DNA of 13,692 bases from positions 1-13,692 of the forward strand of contig VBAE01000251.1 in assembly GCA_005882415.1 (NCBI GenBank), given 5' to 3'. This stretch comes from Alphaproteobacteria bacterium. GTDB taxonomy: Bacteria; Pseudomonadota; Alphaproteobacteria; Sphingomonadales; Sphingomonadaceae. Shown here in pieces: positions 6,944-13,692 of the stretch; within the stretch, counting starts at the first letter, position 1; every line of letters starts with the position of its first letter. A program made the position numbers and the translations under genes. Under the pieces are notes generated by a model that was not told where the DNA came from, searched no databases, and worked only from the letters and a program-made list of their open reading frames with translations.

Positions 6944-7078
6944 ATGCCGACGACCTTCCTCGGACTCTTCCTGTTCTCGACCGCCCTCTCGCTGGTCGCG
7001 ACCTTCACCGTCTTGACCGGCCTCGCCCTCGCCCGCCGCGCCCGCACGATGATCGGCCCCAAGCGCAGCGACGGCTAA
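6944..7078 (+). CDS. Small single-span membrane protein, 44 residues
   Basis: ATG 6944 has a strong Shine-Dalgarno (AGGAG, 6932-6936) with 7 bases between. The site overlaps the TAG stop of the pirin frame, so translation may be coupled to it. The product starts MPTTFLGLFLFSTALSLVAT, continues FTVLTGLALA, and ends in a basic tail (RRARTMIGPKRSDG). One long hydrophobic helix of about 27 residues followed by Arg/Lys suggests a single-pass inner-membrane protein with a cytosolic C-terminus. I do not recognise a family. The strong binding site and the tight fit between stop codons (2 bases before the convergent gene's stop) support it as real. Confidence 0.65.
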   Translation: MPTTFLGLFLFSTALSLVATFTVLTGLALARRARTMIGPKRSDG

Positions 7079-7080
7079 GC

Positions 7081-7533
7081 CTATTCGGGCTCCCCCAGGG
7101 CGTCGGCGCGTTTCTCCAGCTTCTGCGCGCCTCCGCGATAAGGCGAAGCGTTCCAGTCGGCAGCGGCCGGACCTTCGCCACACAGGCCGCTGTGCGCGCA
7201 ATCCAGGGCGCGCTCGATCTCGAGGCGAATTCGCCGAACCGTCTCGCAATCGGTGCCCGGGTCGATCGTAAGCACCGTCGCCGGCACCGGGTTCATCGTC
7301 CGCACGATGTGGAGATATTCGCGAAGAGTCGCGACATCGATCGGCATGCGGTTCCAGGTCAGCGCACCCGATTTGTCGATCCGGACGTAGTTCCTGATGG
7401 CATTGTGCCAGCCATATCCCGGCGTCCGCCAGGACGGCATCGGCGCGGCGCATCCGCCGCCCGGCGCCGCGGGTGCATCGCCGCTGATCAGCAGCGCCGC
7501 CAGTGCAGCAATCGCGAGCGGTCTCTCCAGCAT
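7081..7533 (-). CDS. Exported protein with ExbD/TolR-like periplasmic domain
   Basis: The ATG at 7533 gives 150 residues. I chose it because it begins a clear signal peptide (MLERPLAIAALAALLISGDA, then PAAPGGGC); the frame upstream to 7740 reads as non-coding text. Residues 46-110 (IRNYVRIDKSGALTWN, MPIDVATLREYLHIV, PATVLTIDPGTDCETVRRI) follow the strand-helix pattern of the ExbD/TolR periplasmic domain: a short strand, 'g.l.wn', a helix from 'v..L...l', then a strand and a 'y..v' helix. Unlike ExbD it lacks an N-terminal transmembrane anchor with the functional Asp. The mature part has C28, C96, C112 and C118, so disulfides are likely. This similarity is my reading of the pattern, not a search result. 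No strong Shine-Dalgarno is visible. It is divergent from the gene at 7666. Confidence 0.65.
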   Translation of the reverse strand: MLERPLAIAALAALLISGDAPAAPGGGCAAPMPSWRTPGYGWHNAIRNYVRIDKSGALTWNRMPIDVATLREYLHIVRTMNPVPATVLTIDPGTDCETVRRIRLEIERALDCAHSGLCGEGPAAADWNASPYRGGAQKLEKRADALGEPE

Positions 7534-7637
7534 TGCCGGACCATGGCGGAATCGGCAGTGGTCAGCAATTGCTTGAACGGATCGATACTGGACGTGCACT
7601 GGACCTTCACTTGCACTGCGGCTCGTGGAATGAGACA

Positions 7638-7655
7638 CCTTGTTGGGAAACAAGG
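7638..7655 (+). promoter_or_regulatory. 5'-leader hairpin overlapping a Shine-Dalgarno
   Basis: CCTTGTT (7638-7644) pairs perfectly with AACAAGG (7649-7655) around a GGGA loop, which is a GNRA-type tetraloop. The last AAGG is also the first part of the Shine-Dalgarno AAGGAAG (7652-7658) of the gene starting at 7666. Folding would partly hide the ribosome site. The stem is seen; its regulatory use is inferred. Confidence 0.45.
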
Positions 7656-7665
7656 AAGAAATCCG

Positions 7666-8550
7666 ATGCTCCGCTTCGCCATCGCCTTCTTGTGCGGACT
7701 CTCGCTTGCAGCGCCGCTCGCCGCCCAGTCGGACGATCAACCGATCGTCGTCGAGGGCCGCAGCCAGAAGAAGCGCATCGACAGCTTCGTCAGCGAGCTG
7801 ACCCCGGCGCCGGCGACCGAGCAGCTCGGCAAGTTCCTCGATCCCATCTGCCCGGCTGCGATCGGCCTTCCCGGCGACCAGAACAAGCAGGTCGAGGCGC
7901 GGCTGAGGAAGGTCGCGGCGGCGGTCGGCGCTCCGGTCGCGCCGGAGAAGTGCACCCGTAACCTCTACGTCATCGTCGGGCGCGACAAGAATGAGGTGAT
8001 CGAGGGGCTGGCCAGGGAGTTCCCGGCCATGGTCGGCGGCGTCTCGAAGCGGCTGCTGAGGCAGCTCGCCGCGGCGCCGGGGCCGGTGGCGGCGTGGCAG
8101 GTGGTCGACGATGTCGGGACGGACGGGATGCCCCTCGGCCAGGCGCGGATGGGCGGGGATTCGACGCCGGTGCGCACCGTCAATACGATCGGATCGCCCT
8201 CGCGGCTCAAGAGCCTCATTCGCCGCACCTTCCTCGGCAGCATCGTCGTCGTCGAGGCGAAGGCGCTCAACGGGGTCAGCACCCGCCAGCTCGCCGATTA
8301 TGCGGCGATGAGGACCCTGGCGCCGACCGACACGCGCCGCCAGGTGACGCTTCCCGCCGAGTCGATCCTGACCCTGCTCGACGCGGGTAAAGCCCCCGGC
8401 GACGCGGCGCCGAGCGTCACCTGGTGGGATTACGCCTTTTTGAAATCCCTCTACGCGACCTCGAACGACGTCGCCGCCGCGGCCCAGCGCGACCAGATGA
8501 AGCGGGTGGTCGGCAAGGTGCTGAAGGACGTGCCGAAGGAAGAGGACTAA
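7666..8550 (+). CDS. Exported protein of unknown function
   Basis: ATG 7666 has the Shine-Dalgarno AAGGAAG (7652-7658) and gives 294 residues; the open frame further upstream is antisense to the neighbouring gene. The N-terminus is a signal peptide (MLRFAIAFLCGLSLAAPLAA, cleavage likely after AQS or before SDDQ). The mature protein starts with QPIVVEGR, and a pair of cysteines (C62 in DPICPAA, C96 in EKCTRNL) may form a disulfide. Around residues 99-125 a strand YVIVGRD is followed by a helix. No catalytic motif or transmembrane segment was seen, and I do not recognise the family; relatives in this bacterial order are annotated as hypothetical. Its stop overlaps that of the convergent SGNH hydrolase by four bases. 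It is divergent from the ExbD-like gene over a 132-base gap. Confidence 0.85.
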   Translation: MLRFAIAFLCGLSLAAPLAAQSDDQPIVVEGRSQKKRIDSFVSELTPAPATEQLGKFLDPICPAAIGLPGDQNKQVEARLRKVAAAVGAPVAPEKCTRNLYVIVGRDKNEVIEGLAREFPAMVGGVSKRLLRQLAAAPGPVAAWQVVDDVGTDGMPLGQARMGGDSTPVRTVNTIGSPSRLKSLIRRTFLGSIVVVEAKALNGVSTRQLADYAAMRTLAPTDTRRQVTLPAESILTLLDAGKAPGDAAPSVTWWDYAFLKSLYATSNDVAAAAQRDQMKRVVGKVLKDVPKEED

Positions 8551-9254
8551 GGCCGCAGCCCGGCAGCCTTGCCCGGCGTGCGGAGGGCCAGGGCCCGCCT
8601 GATCGCCGCCTCCGCGACCGGCGCCATCGCATCGTAGCCGGCCCGGGTCGGGTGGACCCCGTCCGAAGCCCAGTCGGCGCGGAAGCCGAGGCCGTCATGG
8701 GTCGCGCTCCAATAGTCCGCATAGACCGCGCCGCTCTTCGCCGCATAGTCCCTGAGCCAGGCGTTGAGGCGGACGATGCGCGGGCCGGGGTTGAGGCCGG
8801 GGCGCCAGGGGAAGTCGGCCGCGGGCGGGATCGAAGCGAGGATGACCCGGATTCCGTGCGCCTGGGCGAGCTCGGTCATCGATTCGATATTGGCTTCGAG
8901 GTCGGAGTCGCTGACGGGTCCGAGATTGCCGGCGATATCGTTGGTGCCGGCCATGATGTGGACGACCCTCGGCCGGAGCGCGATCACGTCCTGGCGGAAG
9001 CGGACCAGCATCTGCGCCGTCGTCTGGCCGCTGATCCCGCGCCCGACCCGGCCGGGGCCGAAGAAGCCCGGCACCTGGCCCCGCCAGCCCTCGGTGATCG
9101 AATCGCCCATGAAAACGATTCGGGGGACACCTGGCGTGGCCTTTAGCGCCGCATTCTCCTGCCGGTAGCGGTCGAGGCCGGCCGGATCCATGGGCGCAGC
9201 GGCACAGGTCAGCATCAGCAAAGCCGCGGCGGCGGCCTTCGCCACCGCCTTCAT
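8547..9254 (-). CDS. Secreted SGNH/GDSL-type hydrolase
   Basis: This 235-residue protein starts at ATG 9254. A signal peptide covers about 1-20 (MKAVAKAAAAALLMLTCAAA); C17 is not in a proper lipobox, so a soluble periplasmic product is likely. The four SGNH blocks are present in order: GDSIT with nucleophile S52, the glycine of GRGISG (71-76), GTND with N105, and DGVHP with D198 and H201. These form the Ser-His-Asp triad and oxyanion hole of this esterase/lipase/acetylhydrolase superfamily. The length and the block WSATHDGLG suggest the single-domain type related to platelet-activating-factor acetylhydrolases. The substrate cannot be told. Its ATG overlaps the TGA of mscL (ATGA), so the two are very probably cotranscribed and translationally coupled. 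Confidence 0.92.
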   Translation of the reverse strand: MKAVAKAAAAALLMLTCAAAPMDPAGLDRYRQENAALKATPGVPRIVFMGDSITEGWRGQVPGFFGPGRVGRGISGQTTAQMLVRFRQDVIALRPRVVHIMAGTNDIAGNLGPVSDSDLEANIESMTELAQAHGIRVILASIPPAADFPWRPGLNPGPRIVRLNAWLRDYAAKSGAVYADYWSATHDGLGFRADWASDGVHPTRAGYDAMAPVAEAAIRRALALRTPGKAAGLRP

Positions 9255-9670
9255 TTGGCGCGGAGCTCGTCGCGGATCTCGCGAAGGACGAGCAGCTCGT
9301 CGGCCGGCGCCGGCGGGACTGTATCGGCGGCCTTGCGGTAGCGGCCGGCGGCCTTGACCAACTGGTAGATGACGAAGGCGAGGATGACGAAGTTCACGAG
9401 AGTGGTGACGAAGCGGCCGTAGCCGAGCATCGGCACGCCCGCGGCTTTGAGCGCCTCATAGCTCATCGCGCCGTGATAGCTGTCCGGGATCGGGCCGAGG
9501 CGGACGAAGTAGCTGGAGAAATCGAGGCCTCCGAACACGGCCCCCACGAGCGGCATGATGAGGTCGTCGGTCAAAGAGGAAACGATCGTCCCGAAGGCGG
9601 CGCCGATGATCACCGCCACCGCAAGATCGAGCACATTGCCGCGCGCGATGAAGTCCCTGAACCCCGACAT
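9251..9670 (-). CDS. mscL: Large-conductance mechanosensitive channel MscL
   Basis: This 139-residue protein is the standard MscL length. It forms a pentameric inner-membrane pore that opens under membrane tension and releases solutes on osmotic downshock. The N-terminal helix and TM1 (FRDFIARGNVLDLAVAV, then IIGAAFGTIVSSL) carry the family signature. The periplasmic loop spans about 50-83, TM2 is about 84-105 (FVTTLVNFVILAFVIYQLV), and the C-terminal helix (ELLVLREIRDEL) is typical of the cytosolic bundle. ATG 9670 has GGGAGGG upstream as a good Shine-Dalgarno. It leads an operon with the SGNH hydrolase (ATGA overlap at 9251-9254) and is divergent from the epoxide-hydrolase gene across 96 bases. 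Confidence 0.97.
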   Translation of the reverse strand: MSGFRDFIARGNVLDLAVAVIIGAAFGTIVSSLTDDLIMPLVGAVFGGLDFSSYFVRLGPIPDSYHGAMSYEALKAAGVPMLGYGRFVTTLVNFVILAFVIYQLVKAAGRYRKAADTVPPAPADELLVLREIRDELRAK

Positions 9671-9766
9671 GGCCGTCCCTCCCCCGTTATGGCGTCATGA
9701 TGCGTCCGGCGTGGCGGGCTGGCAAGGGGACTGGACTCGCGCAGCGCCGGGCGCTCTACCGGTCGA

Positions 9767-10666
9767 ATGACCAAGCCCCGATATGAGCGGGTCCCGCTCT
9801 CCACAGGCGTGACCCTGAACGTCGCGCTCGCAGGCCCTGAGGACGGGGAGCCGATCCTCTTCCTCCACGGCTTCCCGGAATCGCATGCGACGTGGCGGCA
9901 CCAGATCGCCGCCCTCTCCGATACCTACCGGGTCGTCGCCCCGGACCAGCGCGGCTTTGCCGCTTCCGACAAGCCTGAAGGCGTCGAGAATTACGAGACG
10001 GACCGGATCGTCGCCGACGTCATGGCCCTCGCCGACGCGCTCGACATCAAGCATTTCACCCTGGTCGGGCACGATTGGGGCGGGGCGGTGGCCTGGTCGG
10101 CGGCGCTCCACCATCCGCTGCGGGTGAAGCGCCTCGTCATCGTCAACGCGCCCCACCCGCTGGTCTTCCAGAAGAGCCTGATCGACGACCCGGGCCAGCG
10201 CGAGGCGTCGCAATATATCCGCACCTTCCGGAGCCCGATGGCGGAAATCGGGCTGAAGGCGATGGGGATCGAGACCTTCCTCGACAGGATGCTGCTCAGC
10301 CATGCCGACGGGTCGAAGCTCGAACCGGAGGAGCGGCAGCGTTACCTCGACGACTGGTCGCAGCCGGGCGTCCTGACGACGATGCTGAACTGGTACCGGG
10401 CGGCGAAGATCGAGGTTCCGGCGACGGGGGAGGAGGCGAAGGCGCCGCTCTGGACGCACATGCCCTTCCCCAAGCTGCACATGCCGGTGCTGGTCGTGTG
10501 GGGGCTGAAAGACAGCGCGCTCCTCCCGATCCAGCTCGAAGGGCTTCCGGACGTGGTCAAGGACCTGCGCCTCGTAACCTCGCCCAGCGCCGGCCATTTC
10601 ATCACCTGGGAAGAGCCGGACACGGTGACCCAGGCGATACGCGACTTCATGGCCGAGACCATTTGA
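9767..10666 (+). CDS. Alpha/beta hydrolase, epoxide hydrolase-like
   Basis: This is a 299-residue cytosolic protein with no signal peptide. The oxyanion motif HGFP is at 34-37. The nucleophile elbow GHDWGG (101-106) carries D103, an aspartate rather than serine, as in epoxide hydrolases and haloalkane dehalogenases. The acid is D249 (WGLKDS) and the base H277 (SAGHFITWE). Cap-domain tyrosines Y150 (SQYIRTF) and Y210 (LNWYRAA) fit the two ring-opening tyrosines of epoxide hydrolases, which favours that class over dehalogenases. The reaction would be hydrolysis of an epoxide to a vicinal diol; the natural substrate is unknown. ATG 9767 has no clear Shine-Dalgarno. The gene is 40 bases ahead of nusB in the same direction and may read into it. 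Confidence 0.9.
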   Translation: MTKPRYERVPLSTGVTLNVALAGPEDGEPILFLHGFPESHATWRHQIAALSDTYRVVAPDQRGFAASDKPEGVENYETDRIVADVMALADALDIKHFTLVGHDWGGAVAWSAALHHPLRVKRLVIVNAPHPLVFQKSLIDDPGQREASQYIRTFRSPMAEIGLKAMGIETFLDRMLLSHADGSKLEPEERQRYLDDWSQPGVLTTMLNWYRAAKIEVPATGEEAKAPLWTHMPFPKLHMPVLVVWGLKDSALLPIQLEGLPDVVKDLRLVTSPSAGHFITWEEPDTVTQAIRDFMAETI

Positions 10667-10706
10667 GGCTTGGGATGCCGCGCCCCCGCCGCTATGGCGC
10701 GCGACG

Positions 10707-11162
10707 ATGTCCAAAGCCCCCACCCGTTCGCGATCCCGTTCCGCAGCCCGCCTCGCCGCAGTGCAGGCGCTCTACCAGCACGACATGGAGAAGACGCCGA
10801 TTCCGTCGCTGCTCCACGAATTCCACCACCACCGCCTCGGAGCGACCATCGAGGGGGTGGAATATGAGGATGCCGAGGTCGACTTCTTCGACGACGTCGT
10901 GAAGGGCGTCCACGCCCGCTCGGCCGAACTGGACGAAGTGATCGCCTCCAAGCTCGCCAAGGACTGGTCGCTGCACAGGCTCGACAAGCCGATGCGCCAG
11001 ATCCTGCGCGCCGGCGCCTATGAGCTGGTCGCCCGGATCGACGTTCCGACCGGCACGATCATCTCGGAATATGTCGACGTCGCCAAGGCCTTCTACGACA
11101 AGAAGGAGGCGTCCTTCGTCAATGGGCTTCTGGACGCCGTGGCGAAGCAGGTGCGCGCATAA
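10707..11162 (+). CDS. nusB: Transcription antitermination factor NusB
   Basis: This is a 151-residue, all-helical NusB. With NusE (ribosomal protein S10) it binds boxA RNA and prevents early termination in rRNA operons. The N-terminal RSRSAARLAAVQALYQHD is the family's first conserved helix. The C-terminus has LRAGAYELVARIDVPTGTII, then EYVDVAKAFYDKKEASFVNG and LLDAVAKQ, the standard NusB block. ATG 10707 lacks a strong Shine-Dalgarno but matches the normal N-terminus. Its TAA stop (11160-11162) overlaps the first codon of thiL, indicating a coupled nusB-thiL operon. Confidence 0.97.
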   Translation: MSKAPTRSRSRSAARLAAVQALYQHDMEKTPIPSLLHEFHHHRLGATIEGVEYEDAEVDFFDDVVKGVHARSAELDEVIASKLAKDWSLHRLDKPMRQILRAGAYELVARIDVPTGTIISEYVDVAKAFYDKKEASFVNGLLDAVAKQVRA

Positions 11163-12058
11163 GCGGCGAGGCCGCCTTCATCGAACGCCTCCGCGCCATC
11201 GCCGCGCACCCGGCCGCCCGCGGCCTCCTCGACGACACCGCTTTGCTCGAGCTGGGCGGCGCCCGCCTCGTCCTTACCCACGACATGCTGGTCGAGGGGG
11301 TGCATTTCCTCGCCTCCGACCCGCCGGGCGACGTCGCCTGGAAGCTGGTGGCGGTGAACCTCTCCGATCTCGCCGCCAAGGGCGCCCGGCCGGTGGGGGC
11401 GCTGCTTGGGTACAGCCTCGGCGAGAGCGACTGGGATTCGGCCTTTGCGCGAGGGCTTCGGGAGGTGCTGGAGGCGTTCGGGGTGCCGCTGCTCGGGGGC
11501 GACACCGTCTTAATGCCCGAGGGCAGAGCGTTTGGCCTCACCGCGATCGGTGAGGCGCAGGAGAGAGTGCCGTCGCGTTCCGGAGCGGAGTCGGGGGACG
11601 GGCTCTGGGTCACCGGCACGATCGGAGACGCGATGCTGGGGCACGCCCTGCTCGCGGAGGGTCGGCACGGACCCGCCTCCCTCATCGCCGCTTATCGCCG
11701 CCCGCAGCCTCGGCTTTCCGAGGGCGCCGCGCTGGCGCCGGTGGTTCATGCGATGATGGACGTGTCGGACGGGCTCCTGCTCGACGCCTTGCGCATGGCG
11801 GAGGCGAGCGGGTGCAGCGTCGACGTGGACAGCGCCTCATTGCCCTTTTCCGCGGATTTCGACGCCGCCGGGGGAGACCGCCGCGCCGCGCTGGCCTGGG
11901 GGGACGATTACGAGCTTCTGTTCGCCGCTCCGCCCGGCTTCGAGCCTCCCGTCCCCGCAACCCAGGTCGGCCGCTTCGGCCCGCCTGGGGAGCCTCTCCT
12001 CCGCCTCGACGGCGCCCCCGTACCCCCTTCGGAGCGGCTCGGCTGGGAACATCGGTGA
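11159..12058 (+). CDS. thiL: Thiamine-monophosphate kinase ThiL, apparent ATA start
   Basis: ThiL phosphorylates thiamine monophosphate to the active cofactor thiamine diphosphate. From 11159 the product would have 299 residues. The conserved parts are DDTALL with D25/D26, THDMLVEGVHF with D42, LSDLAAKGARP, GGDTVLMP, VSDGLL and WGDDYELLF, all ATP- and magnesium-binding elements of the family. The first ATG/GTG/TTG in frame is a TTG at 11243, after the essential DD pair, so it would give an inactive protein. The N-terminal residues SGEAAFIERLRAIAAHP (2-18) look like a true ThiL start, and the codon before them is ATA (11159-11161). A single change from ATG would account for it, with the expected ATGA overlap now ATAA over the nusB stop. 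AGG seven bases before could act as Shine-Dalgarno. A base error is possible. Confidence 0.9.
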   Translation: MSGEAAFIERLRAIAAHPAARGLLDDTALLELGGARLVLTHDMLVEGVHFLASDPPGDVAWKLVAVNLSDLAAKGARPVGALLGYSLGESDWDSAFARGLREVLEAFGVPLLGGDTVLMPEGRAFGLTAIGEAQERVPSRSGAESGDGLWVTGTIGDAMLGHALLAEGRHGPASLIAAYRRPQPRLSEGAALAPVVHAMMDVSDGLLLDALRMAEASGCSVDVDSASLPFSADFDAAGGDRRAALAWGDDYELLFAAPPGFEPPVPATQVGRFGPPGEPLLRLDGAPVPPSERLGWEHR

Positions 12059-12154
12059 ATTCCCCCTTGCGCGCCTCAGGGAGGCACGGCACACAACGCG
12101 CCGTCCATGCGAGGGCGAAAGCGCTCCGCAGGTAGAACAGGGGAAGGAAACTTC

Positions 12155-13692
12155 ATGACCGTGGTGCTAATTGCCATCGGCTGCGGATTGGTCGCAGTCC
12201 TTTATGGCATCTTCACAAGCCTCCAGGTGCTTCGAGCCTCGCCCGGCAACGAACGCATGGTGCAGATCGCCGGCGCCATCCAGGAAGGCGCCAAGGCCTA
12301 TCTCGGCCGGCAATATACCACCATCGCCATCGTCGGCGTGGTCGTCGCAGTGCTCGTCGGGCTGCTGCTCGGCGTGACCCAGGCGGTCGGCTTCGTGCTC
12401 GGCTCGGTCCTGTCGGGGGCGGCAGGCTATATCGGCATGAACATCTCGGTCCGCGCCAATGTGCGCACCGCAGAGGCCGCCCGCAACTCGCTTCAGGCCG
12501 GCCTCACCACCGCCTTCCGCGCCGGCGCGATCACCGGCATGCTGGTCGCGGGCCTCGCCCTTCTCGCCATCGCCGGCTTCTTCTACGTCCTCGTCGAGGT
12601 GAACGGCCACGCGCCGAACGACCGCCTCGTCGTCGACTCGCTGGTCAGCCTCGCTTTCGGTGCTTCGCTGATCTCGATCTTCGCCCGTCTCGGCGGCGGC
12701 ATCTTCACCAAGGCCGCCGACGTCGGCGCCGACCTGGTCGGCAAGGTCGAGGCCGGAATCCCCGAGGACGACCCCCGCAACCCGGCCGTGATCGCCGACA
12801 ATGTCGGCGACAATGTCGGCGACTGCGCCGGCATGGCCGCCGATCTGTTCGAGACCTATGTCGTGACGCTCGGCGTGACGATGGTCTCGATCGCGCTGAC
12901 CCTCACCGACCTGCCGACCGACCTCTTGATGAGGCTGATGGCGCTGCCGCTGCTGGTCGGCGGCGTCTGCATCGTCACCTCGATCCTCGGCACCTTCATG
13001 GTCAAGCTGGGCAGGAAGCAGTCGATCATGGGCGCGCTCTACAAGGGCTTCCTGACCTCGGCGATCCTCGGCGCCGGCGCCGTCTATCTCGCCACCTGGT
13101 ACATCTTCCCGGACATGAACGCCGAGTTCACGACGATCACCGGCGCCAGCGGCGACTTCATGCCGCTGACCGGCATGAAGCTGTTCTACTGCATGCTGAT
13201 CGGCCTCGTCCTCACCGGCGTGCTGGTCTGGATCACGGAATACTACACCGGCACCAACTATCGCCCGGTGAAGTCGATCGCCAAGGCCTCGCAGACCGGC
13301 CACGGCACCAACGTCATCCAGGGTCTGGCGATCAGCCTCGAATCCACCGCTTTGCCGACGATCGTGATCGTCATCGCCGTGGTCGCCGCCTACCAGATTG
13401 CCGGCGTGATCGGCGTCGCCTTCGGCGCGACCGCGATGCTGGCCCTGGCCGGCATGGTCGTGGCGCTCGACGCCTACGGCCCGGTCACCGACAATGCCGG
13501 CGGCATTGCCGAAATGGCCGGCCTGCCGGACGACGTCCGCACCCGCACCGACGCGCTCGACGCGGTCGGCAACACCACGAAGGCGGTCACCAAGGGCTAT
13601 GCGATCGGCTCCGCCGCGCTCGCCGCTTTGGTGCTGTTCGGCGCCTACACGACCGATCTGCAGCACTTCTTCGGCGACGTCCGGGTCGATTT
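12155..13692 (+). CDS. hppA: Membrane proton-pumping pyrophosphatase, potassium-independent type, 3' end cut off
   Basis: ATG 12155 has a clear Shine-Dalgarno (AAGGAAA, 12144-12150), and the frame is open for 512 codons to the window edge; the family has about 700 residues. It is a polytopic inner-membrane protein that couples hydrolysis of pyrophosphate to proton export. The catalytic loop DVGADLVGK (189-197) and the following PEDDPRNPAVIADNVGDNVG with GDCAGMAADLFE bind magnesium-pyrophosphate. The block DAYGPVTDNAGGIAEM is also present. In GNTTKAVTKGYAIGSA the position that separates the subfamilies is lysine (K476), which marks the potassium-independent type; the dependent type has alanine there. 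A 96-base gap separates it from thiL and may hold its own promoter, but I see no clear boxes. Confidence 0.96.
   Translation, partial: MTVVLIAIGCGLVAVLYGIFTSLQVLRASPGNERMVQIAGAIQEGAKAYLGRQYTTIAIVGVVVAVLVGLLLGVTQAVGFVLGSVLSGAAGYIGMNISVRANVRTAEAARNSLQAGLTTAFRAGAITGMLVAGLALLAIAGFFYVLVEVNGHAPNDRLVVDSLVSLAFGASLISIFARLGGGIFTKAADVGADLVGKVEAGIPEDDPRNPAVIADNVGDNVGDCAGMAADLFETYVVTLGVTMVSIALTLTDLPTDLLMRLMALPLLVGGVCIVTSILGTFMVKLGRKQSIMGALYKGFLTSAILGAGAVYLATWYIFPDMNAEFTTITGASGDFMPLTGMKLFYCMLIGLVLTGVLVWITEYYTGTNYRPVKSIAKASQTGHGTNVIQGLAISLESTALPTIVIVIAVVAAYQIAGVIGVAFGATAMLALAGMVVALDAYGPVTDNAGGIAEMAGLPDDVRTRTDALDAVGNTTKAVTKGYAIGSAALAALVLFGAYTTDLQHFFGDVRVD

Noticed and set aside
7192..7665. An upstream extension of the exported protein that starts at 7666.
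   Set aside because: It overlaps the ExbD-like gene in antisense; a signal peptide and Shine-Dalgarno mark ATG 7666.
12167..13666. A 499-residue open frame on the minus strand, rich in Asp, His, Gly and Arg.
   Set aside because: It is the antisense shadow of hppA, whose plus-strand motifs are unmistakable; its own text is low-complexity with no domain.

Overview
The window is GC-rich, tightly packed chromosomal DNA. It reads as an alphaproteobacterium of the Sphingomonadales (Sphingomonas-like). The evidence is the high GC, the order BolA / J-domain protein / cobS / cobT, the order nusB-thiL-hppA, and a cluster of protein families typical of that order: a phytase-like esterase, a glycine-zipper 2TM protein and a DUF6445-type protein. 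No prophage, insertion sequence, CRISPR array, rRNA or tRNA was seen. The longest stretch without a gene is about 165 bases.

Layout from left to right. (1) 1-906, minus: the N-terminal part of a secreted phytase-like protein, cut by the window edge. (2) 1071-1442, plus: a small exported glycine-zipper protein, followed by a hairpin that separates it from the convergent cobT. (3) 1530-5047, minus: an apparent operon read in the order J-domain protein, cobS (AAA+ ATPase), cobT (VWA/MIDAS protein). A palindromic repeat of about 145 bases lies between cobS and cobT, reaches almost to the TTG start of cobT and appears to supply its ribosome binding site. (4) 5093-5377, plus: bolA, head-to-head with the J-domain gene. 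Its stop codon abuts that of a convergent DUF6445-like, possibly 2-oxoglutarate-dependent, protein. (5) 6089-6933, plus: a pirin gene broken by an internal deletion of about 58 bases with a frameshift, followed at once by a 44-residue membrane protein. (6) 7081-8550: two divergent exported proteins of unknown function; one looks like a free ExbD/TolR periplasmic domain, and the other has its Shine-Dalgarno partly inside a hairpin. (7) 8547-9670, minus: mscL and a secreted SGNH hydrolase, joined by an ATGA overlap. (8) 9767-12058, plus: an epoxide-hydrolase-like alpha/beta hydrolase, then nusB and thiL. thiL has no ATG, GTG or TTG where its start must be; the codon there is ATA. (9) 12155 to the end, plus: a potassium-independent-type proton-pumping pyrophosphatase, cut by the window edge.

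Most genes are core or housekeeping: a CobS/CobT chelatase pair with a J-protein, iron-sulfur or redox regulation (BolA), osmotic protection (MscL), antitermination (NusB), thiamine phosphorylation (ThiL) and pyrophosphate-driven proton pumping (HppA). I found no convincing new multi-gene system. The points most worth checking are the repeat at the cobT start, the ATA start of thiL, the broken pirin gene, and the J-domain/AAA+/VWA operon.
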